NCBI GenBank assembly: GCA_002221725.1
Contig: NJFT01000400.1
Location: forward strand, 1-16,963
Direction of reading: 5' to 3'
Origin: Scedosporium boydii
Lineage: Eukaryota; Ascomycota; Sordariomycetes; Microascales; Microascaceae
Length of the DNA stretch: 16,963 bases
In this document: piece by piece, positions 1 to 8,236 of the stretch
Layout: the number at the start of each line of letters is the position of its first letter
Numbering within the stretch: the stretch's first letter is position 1
Made by a program: the position numbers and the translations under genes
The notes under the pieces: generated by a model
Database searches by the model: none
The model's input: only the letters and a program-made list of their open reading frames with translations
Told to the model about the DNA's origin: nothing

Positions 1-1139
1 TTTTTCGATTTGGATTACGCCGTAGATCGCTATGACCCGCAGATATATGTCCTAAAAAGGAGGCAGCTTGCCATTGAAAAGAACAGCATGGAAGCTAGGC
101 TCGATGTTTAGCCGCACCCTCCCTATACTTTCGCGTTCGCAAACGTCCCTGCTGGCATTGATAAGGAAGGTGGTAGGGAAGGGTAACAACACCAGCGAGG
201 AAGAAGTTGCAGGTGCCTACTTCGTACATAGGGAAAATTCAACTGAGAAAGGAATACTAGCTTCCTCAACCAAGATTATTTGGTATCTCTGTATGTTACA
301 CGTTTATCATGGCGCGAACTTCTCCGAGTATCCGGGTCGTTGTACAGAACTGTTGTCAATATAGCTACAACTGCACCCTTGCACCTTGCTAGTCAATATA
401 GTAACTTTGTTTGACGACTTCCTCTTGGAAACAGTCTATATGCTGGAAGCTACCGAGACCTACACGGAGCGGGAAGGGACCTAAGGTAGATGACGATGAA
501 ATTGGAAGGGTATGGGGATAGGGATGAGACCAAGGTAGTAAACCGAACAGTAAGTGAGACTAACCGTTTGGGCAATGGGCGGCTTGAGGGGGATCGTTCA
601 GCTGAGGCACCCGCGATGTCAAGGAGTTGGAATGTGCGGTCCGTGTAAACAAGCGGAGAATCTCCGCGGCCTCAAGATAACATTTTAGAGAGTAAGAAAG
701 CTGCGAGAAGATGGGAAACCCTGTGTACTTCGTTTCGTAACACCGAGAATTATATGGCAAGTGATTCCTCGTCAATATAATCTCCAATCTTTACTCTAGG
801 GTACGGATAGAAGATAACGTCAACGCGAAACTGATCCTGGAGGAGTACCACAACCCATAGTTTACTCTGCCTCGCCCTAGACAACTGCCTCCGGTAAGGA
901 AGGGTTCATTTATTATCTCGGCAGACGTGGATTTGTGGATGCCCACTTGACCAGGCAGGCTACCGTTGTCTCTCCTACCACCGCAACATTTTCTTCTTGT
1001 GCAGAGGAACCAGGACTTCGAGTCACCCTTGGCCGTTGTCGCTACAGGACTCAACAACGGGAAAGTGGTTGAAATTCTGCGACTATCCACTATGTACTAA
1101 GGGACATGCTGTGTGTATATGGTTTTACCTGCAGCATAT
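1..1139. other. Gene-free or unrecognised stretch at left edge
   Basis: I cannot assign a gene here. Frame +1 is open from base 1 to a TAG at 109-111 (reading DLDYAVDRYDPQIYVLKRRQ and a little more), so it could be the last codons of a gene that starts outside the window. Further short open stretches follow in the same frame, but they have several stops between them and no motif I recognise. The other open frames in this stretch are short, lack conserved motifs and overlap one another. A perfect 7-bp inverted repeat with a 1-nt centre lies at 653-667 and is listed separately. Confidence 0.4.
653..667. repeat. Palindrome GCGGAGA-A-TCTCCGC
   Basis: This is a perfect inverted repeat with 7-bp arms and a 1-nt centre. 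It contains CGG and CCG triplets separated by 7 nt, the general half-site arrangement bound by fungal Zn2Cys6 dimers. No gene start is recognised nearby, so a regulatory role is only a possibility. Confidence 0.3.
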
Positions 1140-2180
1140 TCAGGACAAAACATATCCTACACCTTCCTTTGTTCTACTTAAGAAATCTTGTATAATAGGC
1201 GTGAGATGCTTCGATGGAAAGGACCAGAACCAATGTGGATAACCCTTGTATTCGTCAAGCTTGTTCGGTACTCTGTGGATTCGATATTGTCAGACAAGTC
1301 GTGGGTCATGCAGGAACGGAGAAGATGGACATACCCAGAATCATGGAGTGCCTTCTTGAGAAGACGACCGTCATCTCTCAGGGTGTCTCTATCGCAAATG
1401 GCGATGTAGGTCTTTGGTAGATCCTTTATGCTCGCATGCAATAGCGGCGAAACGTATGGGTCAGTCGGTGGTCCGCCGTAAGCATCTATTTGTTTTTAGA
1501 TAGCGGATCAGTCAATGCAGTCATGCGCATTCATGTTGTGCTTGGTGAGAAACCCACCGAAGAATGCCCTCATTGCCGAACTTGTATTGATGTTCCATCG
1601 TCAATCAACCTGAGAGCGACTGCTAGCGAAAGACAACCACCAGCGGAACCACCAATGGTGAAAATCTTCCCAGGAGTGGTGTTCAAGTAAGCCGAGTTCT
1701 CCATAATCCAGTGATATGCGATCAAGCAGTCGTCCAGGGCAGCTGGGTACTTGTGCTTTGGTGCGAGGCGATAGTCCACTGACACGAGGACAAGACCGGC
1801 ATCCTTTGCCACTGTCCGGGCAAATCCATCTTCTGATTCTAGATCACCGAACACCCAGCCTCCGCCGTGAATGAACAATCCTGCTGGCTTTCCGCCGGTG
1901 TAACTGGGCGGAGTGTAGATTCTCACGGTAAGGTCTGGAGAGAGCTTTCTATCTTCCGCCTTCACCGAAAGGTCAGGTGCAGGAAACGTAAGCTTGGAGG
2001 CCAGGACTTCCCCGAGCTCAATATGGTCTTTAACGAGATCATCCACCGTTGGGCCATAGAGTGCTGGTCTGCGGCCAAGCTCTGTCTCAAACTAAGAAAG
2101 ACAAATTAGCATGCAACCTTTGCGATTTGAGACAAACACACCTCCTGCCAGGCCGGTGCAAATATCCCGGTGTCTGCCAT
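1140..2180 (-). pseudogene. Hormone-sensitive-lipase-family alpha/beta hydrolase, internal deletion
   Basis: This gene encoded a serine esterase of the HSL / alpha-beta-hydrolase-3 family. Exon 1 (2180-2142) starts MADTGIFAPAWQE and is followed by a 50-bp intron (2141-2092). Exon 2 carries the oxyanion-hole motif HGGGW, the strand VDYRLAPKHKYPAALDD, and the nucleophile elbow GGSAGG. The C-terminal exons (1576-1558, 1485-1335, 1272-1140; introns 1557-1486 and 1334-1273) read AMRAFF, DAYGGPPTDPYVSPLLH, the catalytic-Asp region AICDRDTLRDD, and YKGYPHWVWSFPSKH with the catalytic His. The two halves do not join. After IQVR at 1576 the frame runs into TGA (1572-1570), while the C-terminal half continues in another frame from the same place. 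About 35-40 residues usual for the family are missing, and no intron fits. I infer an out-of-frame deletion of roughly 110 bp, so no complete enzyme can be made. It diverges from the SDR gene. Confidence 0.8.
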
Positions 2181-2330
2181 ATTTTCCTGGAATTGGATAT
2201 CAGTAGTCTTTCGTATGAGAGTTTATAGTATGAGAGAGTTTACAAAGAAACACTGTCGAGATCATAAATGCGCTGACGATGTGGTTATATTTATTACAAA
2301 ATGACCACTGGTGAGGTTTAATCTTCCATC

Positions 2331-2435
2331 ACGATGCTAACATCGGGAAAGCCCACAACGACCCACGGGGCCGGTCCGACCGGGCCCGGAAGGAGGGAAA
2401 TTGATTTCCCCCACGAGGGGGTGCACGGGCATCGT
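2331..2435. repeat. Tandem palindrome block inside a short inverted repeat
   Basis: About 105 bp in the esterase/SDR divergent spacer is packed with perfect inverted repeats. They are CGATG-CTAA-CATCG (2332-2345), CCGGTC-C-GACCGG near 2380-2392, GGGAAAT-TG-ATTTCCC near 2395-2410, and CCCCC-ACGA-GGGGG near 2408-2421. The block is also bounded by ACGATGC (2331-2337) and its inverse GCATCGT (2429-2435). Such a layout could be a foldback element or a structured RNA or regulatory region. It matches nothing I can name. Positions of the middle hairpins are good to a base or two. Confidence 0.6.
2343..2363 (+). repeat. Short dispersed repeat, copy A
   Basis: TCGGGAAAGCCCACAA (2343-2358) recurs exactly at 4420-4435, and the overlapping AAAGCCCACAACGACC (2348-2363) recurs with one mismatch at 4351-4366. 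A third, weaker copy (13 of 16 matching) is at 4055-4070. All four are in the same orientation and flank the SDR gene. Confidence 0.55.
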
Positions 2436-2584
2436 TATTTAGTCTAAGGAGCCTGAGGTGAGTGGCGCGGCAGATGAATACGGTAGCAGATATCTAATCA
2501 CATGTTCCATAGAGCAGGCGGGGAAGATCATGCGAGTATCATGAATGCAACACTGAAGCTTAAGTGCGTTGTCTGCACGCCGAT

Positions 2585-2595
2585 GGGGGGGGGGG
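2585..2595 (+). repeat. G11 homopolymer
   Basis: Eleven consecutive G lie just upstream of the TATA-like box of the SDR gene. This is either a real promoter feature or a place where sequence length is unreliable. Confidence 0.7.
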
Positions 2596-2600
2596 ACTCT

Positions 2601-2607
2601 TATAAAA
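2601..2607 (+). promoter_or_regulatory. TATA-like box of the SDR gene
   Basis: TATAAAA lies 114 bp upstream of the SDR start codon. It is followed by a CT-rich stretch (about 2640-2700) such as often marks fungal transcription start regions. The box sits between GACTC and GAGTC arms of a small inverted repeat. Assignment is by position and sequence only. Confidence 0.45.
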
Positions 2608-2720
2608 CTTGGAGTCTGCAGGCTCACCTTTACACTTTACACTCTACCGCTCTATTATCAGTGACCTCTCTTCTTTACGTGCCTTTTCAAAATCTCTTGC
2701 TCTGCCAAATATATGAGACA

Positions 2721-3767
2721 ATGTCCGGTGCACTGGTTGGAAGAGTAGCTGTTGTCACTGGCAGCTCCTCCGGAATTGGGAAGGCCATCGCGCTGGCCTT
2801 CCACCGCGAAGGGTGTAAAGTCGTCTGTGCCGACTTGAGACCCCAAGGCGAGGGCCAGTCAACAGATGAAACCATCACCAAGGACGGGGGTGACGCGCTG
2901 TTCTGTAAGACAGACATGAGCCAGGCCACCGACGTTGAGGCGGTGGTTAAAACAGCCGTGGATAGATACGGCCGCCTCGACATGTAGGTTGCAGACTCCG
3001 AGTCATCTGGGATGTCCTAACCCTCAATCTAAGATGGCGCTTTTTGTTCTTTTTCCCTAATACCATGTCTTCAAAGATTCGTCAACAATGCGGGATGGGC
3101 ACCTGAAGTTCTTCGGCCCGCACCCGTCTGGGAAACCGAGATATCGATGTGGGATCGTACGCACTCTGTCAATTCACGTGGCGTCTTCCTCGGTACCAAG
3201 TACGCCGCTGGCCAGATGGTTAAGCAAGAGCCACTCGGCAACGGCATCAGAGGCCGCATCATCAATATTGCTAGCATAATGGGACTTCGGGGAACCGCTA
3301 AATCTGGTATAATCATTCACCCTGCCCAAGTAGCCCGAGAGGGAGGAACTGCAAAGACCGCGATGTCCTGACCACTGACGCGTTTCCCGGGCCCAGTGAG
3401 CTATGTTGCCTCAAAACATAGCGTGTGCGGCTTGACGAAATCCGCTGCCTTGGATTGTGCCCCGCATGGTGTCCAGGTGAACGCCGTTTGCCCAGGCTGT
3501 GAGATTTCTTGAGTCTTCCCGCATTTAATCCCGAGTTTCGCTCGCAGTTTCTAATGCTTGACCGTAGATGTCGATACTCCTCTTATTCACAGCGCGGGAT
3601 TCATGACGGATCAGGCGGTGAGGGCAGGAATAGTGGCAAGACATCCTCTTGGTGGCCTTGGTGCGTCCGAGGACATCGCTTCGGTGGTCCTGTTCCTGGC
3701 CAGTGACAAGAGTTCATGGATCACGGGTGCCACGATTCCTGTGGATGGCGGTTACACTTGTCAATAA
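2721..3767 (+). CDS. Short-chain dehydrogenase/reductase (classical SDR)
   Basis: This is an NAD(P)-dependent oxidoreductase, probably cytosolic, with unknown substrate. Four exons (2721-2983, 3077-3306, 3397-3498, 3568-3767) join in frame into 264 residues, a normal length for classical SDRs. All three introns are GT...AG (93, 90 and 69 bp), and intron 3 has a good CTAATGC/CTTGAC branch region. The Rossmann motif TGSSSGIG is at residues 13-20, and an acidic Asp in CADLR after the second strand suggests NAD(H). NNAG is at 91-94. The catalytic residues are Asn120, Ser154 (in NIAS), Tyr167 and Lys171 (YVASK). The PG motif follows at 197-198 and the C-terminal [10 protein letters not shown] is complete. 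Nothing essential is missing, so this copy looks functional. The start is the ATG in the CAATGTC context that puts the Rossmann motif at the usual position. The closest general description is a 3-oxoacyl-reductase / glucose-dehydrogenase-like SDR. The gene diverges from the decayed esterase gene. Confidence 0.88.
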
Positions 3768-4054
3768 ACAATGGTTTGAGCTCTTACAGCGATGGATGCA
3801 CGCATACTGTCACGAACATGTACTGTACATCTCTACAAATATCGAGTATCAAGGCTTCGCTAGATACATATCGTCTCGCATGCATTGTGCCTTCATTGAC
3901 GAGCCATGCGTAGCTCACTAGTCTCCTGCGTGGGGACAGGCAGTAGCATCAAGAAAGTCCATATGCCTATACTCACGGCTAACACTCACGGCATGCATGA
4001 TATTCTCGATGCGGAATGCTGGGTTAGGACCCCGCGACGGGTTTGTGGTTGATG

Positions 4055-4070
4055 TCGGGGAATCCCACAT
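4055..4070 (+). repeat. Short dispersed repeat, copy B (diverged)
   Basis: TCGGGGAATCCCACAT matches copy A at 13 of 16 positions and keeps the small GGG-n-CCC symmetry of the motif. Confidence 0.4.
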
Positions 4071-4350
4071 AGCCGCCGCTCACCCACATAGCTAGATGTC
4101 TCGCGTAGCATCTCTCTTGTAACTGCTTCTCGTGAACCTTTTCACAAATAGTAGCCAGGCCATATCGGTTGGGGTAACCGGCAACGCGCTTTCGAAAAAG
4201 CCCAAAAGTACCGATAGAGCAGCCGACGAAACAATCATAATCACTAAGCCATCTCTAGTGTAACGGAACTCGAAAGGCGAAGTTCCCTTAGCCCACGATA
4301 TCTGCCCCGGTTGCCCGCACACCTAGCTAACACAGTCACTGGGTTGAGGC

Positions 4351-4372
4351 AAACCCCACAACGACCGGGGTT
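4351..4372 (+). repeat. Short dispersed repeat, copy C, with hairpin
   Basis: AAACCCCACAACGACC matches copy A (2348-2363) at 15 of 16 positions. AACCCC at 4352-4357 pairs with GGGGTT at 4367-4372 around a 9-nt loop. Confidence 0.5.
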
Positions 4373-4419
4373 CCCCATACTTACCTGGACTACATGGCAA
4401 GCTAACGTGTCTTCTTAGG

Positions 4420-4435
4420 TCGGGAAAGCCCACAA
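4420..4435 (+). repeat. Short dispersed repeat, copy D
   Basis: TCGGGAAAGCCCACAA is identical over 16 bases to copy A at 2343-2358. An exact 16-mer repeat is unlikely by chance in 17 kb. Confidence 0.55.
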
Positions 4436-4638
4436 GGCCCAGGATTCAGGTTTCGACGACGTTATGATTAACATGGGGAGGAGGACCATGGTTAGTACCA
4501 CGCCTAGGCCTTGACGACAACACGAGTCAAAAAAAAGTAACATGAAAAAAATAAAGCTGAATCCGTCAGATCCAAAACCTAGTCATTTTATGGTATATTA
4601 TTCTATCTGAGGTGGTGGGTCAGGCACATGTATGGATC

Positions 4639-6264
4639 TCAAGAATTCCCGGCGCCTTTTATAAGGACTAGATTGTTCTTGCTAGCAGCATTATGCTTGC
4701 AAACATCTTTTCCTCTAAACGCCAATTCGAAGAAGGAGTAGAGCTCTACAAAGCTGTAGGCAAGTATGGTCGGAAACATCAAGATCCAATGCAACAGGCC
4801 TCTTGTAACCCCCCGAAGACCCTTGTTGTAATTGTTGTTGCTATCGCCGGGCACAGGTAGGTTCCAACGGACGAGGACGGTAACAATGAGCAAAAACGCG
4901 TATTGCGTTCCCAAGGAGATGAAGCAGATGGTTGATAAAAGAGAATCGCTGATGAAGAGTCGATCATGTTTGGCAGCAACCATGTTGATGGGCTGAACAA
5001 TGATGGGAGAAATCACAGAGAAGATGGCGCTGGCGCAGAGAACGAGGCCATAGTAGATGAAGAAGCGAGTGGCCCAGCTGATGGACAAATAGAGCGAAGG
5101 CATTCGGTAGGTCTTGACAATGAAGTAGTGGAAGACTTCGCCGGCGCCAATGGTCCATCGGCGAACCTGAAGGGCCCATTCGCGGATTTCATCTGCGTAG
5201 TTGGCGCCAGAGGTCGGACCGTTGATGGAAATGAGATTCAAAGGCCGGATGCGGATTTCTCGTCGGGTGATGATGGTGTAGCGAATCAAGGCAATAATAT
5301 CCTCCATCTGATAGGCCGGGTGGGTAAACGCGCCCTCCTCCAACAACTTGACGCTGAGAGAGTAATGAGACATGGGATTGATGTTCCAGGGAATCAAAAC
5401 ACCCATGAAGAAAAAGGTACGCAAAACACCGGTAATGTCGACAAAGAAGGGCATGGAGTCGCGCTTGTAGATGATGATGGATTGCCAGATGGAGGAGTGG
5501 CGGTCAGCGAGATCTAGCTTTGAGTACTCGGTTTCCAGCTCCAGCATGTATTCAGGATCGAAAACGGCGTCGCAGTCGCAGTTGGTAAAGATGTGTTCGT
5601 ATTTCTCATAGTGGTAGTCGACATCTTGACGGAGGATCTGAAGGCCTTGGCGACAGGCGTAGTTCATGTTGGAGCACTTGCCGCTGATTTCGCCAGGAAC
5701 GCCCGAGGGGTGGAAGGTGACGATGAGACGGAGGAATTTGCTCTCGTACTTTGCGTAGACTTCATCGCGTTTGGCTTCCTTGTCAGGTGTGCGGCATTCC
5801 ATGCCTATAATGACGGAGAGGCGGGATTTGGCATCTTTTTACCGCACGAGAGAGTCCAAGGTCGTTTGCAGTACGCTCATGGGTTCCTTGTACAAGGTCA
5901 TGGCAACTATGTGACGAATGGTTGAGTAGTCGTTGGCCGTGGCGTCAGCTGATTCGACATCTTGGGCTTTTGTGGTCTTGAGCTTGTTTCGGCTGTTAAT
6001 GGCTAGTGTTCGACGAATGGCGCAAATAGTGGCTATCAGCCAGATGAGTTGGAAAAGACCGATTATGATTATGATGACGACGTTGGTTGCTTGGTTGACA
6101 TAGGGAACAAAAGGCACCCATATTGGAAATAGAAGGAAGGTGAAGATTATTAGGAGAAATAATAGGTTCCAGCGGACATAGCGGTTGGCTGCTTCTAACT
6201 TTGCAGCGTTGATGCCACTGTCTAGGCTCTCGAGAGATGAGGAGGATGGTAATGACGAAGGCAT
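4639..6264 (-). CDS. Processive family 2 glycosyltransferase, membrane-bound, one in-frame stop
   Basis: This is a polytopic GT2 enzyme of the cellulose/hyaluronan/chitin-synthase-like type, expected to polymerise sugars from a nucleotide-sugar at a membrane; the product is unknown. From the ATG at 6264-6262 the single reading frame runs 541 codons. It has two N-terminal membrane segments (about residues 32-53 and 61-85), then a cytosolic GT2 core with TLYKEPMSVLQTTLDSL, DxD (NCDCD, Asp230 and Asp232), the acceptor-site QMEDI (Glu321-Asp322) and QVRRW (366-370). About four more membrane segments follow. Codon 142 is TAA (5841-5839). Coding resumes in the same frame directly after it (KDAKSRLSVIIGMECRTPDK), so an intron does not explain it; the only nearby GT...AG pair is 38 bp and breaks the frame. 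It is therefore either a pseudogene by point mutation (CAA to TAA would need one change) or a sequence error. The stop falls before all catalytic motifs. An internal ATG at 5802 would give 387 residues without the N-terminal membrane part. Confidence 0.8.
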
Positions 6265-7653
6265 ATTGGGGGGAATTTCTCTCACGAATCAATGAAGGAA
6301 AGTCTCTACAAGGAGAAAATGAACGTGTGAATCATGACAACACCTCTAACCGAGTATTAAAAAGGCTTCATCTGAATTGTACAATTCTTGAGGAAGTTTG
6401 GGGGGAGTTCTTCTGTTTTTGTATACGGAGTCAGTTCAGTTCCCTTCGCGGACCCCTCTCTTTTCTCAGATACCAAGGCCAAGCCCCAAAGATAATAACA
6501 GAATATGGCGTCATGGACACAGCACGGAGTAATTTCGTTAGTTGATGCACGTACGAATACATGTAGAGTAAGATGAGGCAAAAGCCGCCAGCCACATTGA
6601 AGATATCGCACGGGTACTAGCGATTAACTGGGCCTACTCCTGCGTACTCGCTACTTGAGATATGGATCATATCGCATCTTGAAACCAAGTGAGGCTAGTG
6701 AGCGGCTGAGCTTCTAAAGTAAATAAAAGCAAGGATTCCGAATAGGGAGTAGTACTTGTAAAGAGAGAGAGTTAATTGACCCAACAACTGCAGTGCTCCA
6801 TAATTCAGCTGGCTAACTGTCAATAGTACATGGACAAAAGAAGAAAGATGAATATTAACTAGCCTAGTCTCCTATTTTATTGGATTACCCATGATTCTGG
6901 GACCGTTTTCTTCCGGCACATTGGTCTCCTCCGTCGTCCGTGCAGCCACGGCGTATTGCGAAAAAACCTTATCGCGACGAAAGCTTGTTCTCGCCGTTTT
7001 GACTCTAGAGATATTAACAACTAATTCCATGCAATAGATTTTGAAGTCCACGCCTCAGGCGTGCTGGGTACTGGGAATGCTAGGGTATGCTATGTTATGC
7101 TCTATAATTGGTCACATTAAAGTCCTTTCCCTCTTTCCCTTTCCTTCCATTTAAATTTTCTTTCGAGGTTTCTCAATGTCCAAATTCTCGGATACTGCCA
7201 ATGTACGGATACCAATCTCTTCTTATACCTATGCAATGAATTGCTAGGGGTTCCCCAGAGGTCGCGAGAATCCAAATCTTGTCCATGGTACATGCCACAT
7301 GCTACATCGTCAAATTTAATTGGGTGTCTGGTATGCAAAGTTCTAACCTCGCCAAACCTTGAGCCGCTTCCCCTTTTTGCCTCTTAGTTTTTTTTTATGC
7401 ATACTCAAAATACCGTACTGTACAAATTGTTTTTTATTCGTTCAGGTTTATGTACTCCGTATTGATTTTAGTATTGATGTAAGGATGGGGCCTTTGTGGG
7501 TATAACTGGTACTCTTTGAGAGACCTCAAGCTCCATCTTTTGCGTCTAGCATTAAGTGGCTCATCGACAGCTTCCATTGAACTTCATGAACCCGACGTCA
7601 GATTTATCGATTTTCCCCTCCTTTAACATCCTAAAAAGTGAGCTCTTTATAAT

Positions 7654-7674
7654 TATCGCGCTAAGTACGCGATA
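7654..7674. repeat. Hairpin TATCGCG-loop-CGCGATA
   Basis: This is a perfect 7-bp inverted repeat with the 7-nt loop CTAAGTA. Its function is unknown. It is isolated in the gene-free stretch. Confidence 0.55.
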
Positions 7675-8072
7675 GTATAGCGTGCAGGGGACTAGTCGAG
7701 TTTAACTTGCATGTCCTGACATTGATTAGGTGGCCTTCCAGATAATCTGAATCTGTAGGGGGTCGGGTAGGGAATGAAGAAAATCGACGGCTGAGTTCGT
7801 ATCCGCTGCGATTGATGTCGGTTGCAGGGTTGTGATTATCTAGTCGGTAAATGCTGCGCTGTCGGGAAGGGTTCTTCAGCTGTAAACTACAGCGGCAAAC
7901 CTCGAGAAGCCGACATTATCCTCGTGAACTGGAAGTATAAACACAGACATACAGGTAGCGGAAGCATAGCTGCCCACCAGAGCAGCTAAAGAAAGGGTCC
8001 CGCTCATATCTGGGGTAGTTAGTCGGGCTTGACCTACGCATGACTGCAAGGCAGTTGCCTTCTAGAATATTA

Positions 8073-8103
8073 GATTATTATATATAATAAAGGTTTATAA
8101 TCT
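8073..8103. repeat. AT-rich palindrome
   Basis: A perfect 16-bp palindrome TTATTATATATAATAA (8075-8090) overlaps a wider inverted repeat AGATTAT (8073-8079) / ATAATCT (8097-8103). It lies downstream of the membrane-protein gene and could act in 3'-end formation, but AT-rich symmetry also arises by chance. Confidence 0.45.
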
Positions 8104-8144
8104 TAGCTTCCTTCTCCAGATCCAGATCAGACTCACCCCCGGAA

Positions 8145-8180
8145 CCTGAATGACCTGAATGACCCGAATGACCTGAGTGA
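8145..8180 (+). repeat. 9-bp tandem repeat, four copies
   Basis: The unit CCTGAATGA occurs four times in a row. Copies 1 and 2 are identical, copy 3 has one change (CCCGAATGA) and copy 4 has one change (CCTGAGTGA). It lies about 55 bp beyond the stop codon of the minus-strand membrane-protein gene, so it may fall in its 3' untranslated region. Confidence 0.75.
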
Positions 8181-8236
8181 AATGAAGCGCTGTATACCAA
8201 CATATGACTCGACAACATCAGAGAGGGTACTCGGCC

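Larger units (their letters stand above)
3768..4638. other. Intergenic stretch with dispersed short repeats
   Basis: No gene is recognised between the SDR and the glycosyltransferase, whose 3' ends face each other. A minus-strand open frame at 4322-4092 has one hydrophobic stretch but no known motif and no continuation. Three copies of the short repeat described at 2343 lie here (4055-4070, 4351-4366, 4420-4435). The copy at 4351 is also part of the inverted repeat AACCCC...GGGGTT (4352-4372). Confidence 0.5.
6265..8236. other. Long intergenic stretch
   Basis: About 2 kb without a recognisable gene. Open frames are short, overlapping and without motifs. Several TACGGAGTA/TACTCCGTA-like words occur (near 6422, 6533 and 7451), a word common in Eurotiales intergenic DNA. 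Hairpins at 7654-7674 and 8075-8090 and a 9-bp tandem repeat at 8145-8180 are listed separately. The right part serves as 3' flank of the membrane-protein gene that ends at 8237. Confidence 0.5.

Noticed and set aside
1..430. End of a gene entering from the left edge
   Set aside because: Frame +1 is open for only 36 codons to TAG at 109-111 with no motif; too little to call, mentioned only in the description of the stretch.
4092..4322. Minus-strand open frame with one hydrophobic stretch (GLVIMIVSSAALSVLLGFF)
   Set aside because: A stop lies directly upstream, there are no further membrane segments, no motif and no splice partner.
4966..5517. 183-codon plus-strand open frame
   Set aside because: It lies wholly opposite the GT2 coding sequence, whose motifs are clear; it is an antisense shadow.
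5800..5841. A 38-bp GT...AG pair that could splice out the GT2 stop codon
   Set aside because: It removes sequence that reads as conserved coding DNA (KDAKSRLSVIIG), its length is not a multiple of three, and it leads straight to another stop.
7740..7990. Stop-free minus-strand stretch of about 85 codons
   Set aside because: It has no start codon and no motif; a run of this length is expected by chance in 17 kb and six frames.
7876..8007. Minus-strand 43-codon frame starting MSGTLSLAALVGSYASA, signal-peptide-like
   Set aside because: Too short, no continuation through a convincing intron, and no homology I recognise; hydrophobic starts like this occur by chance.
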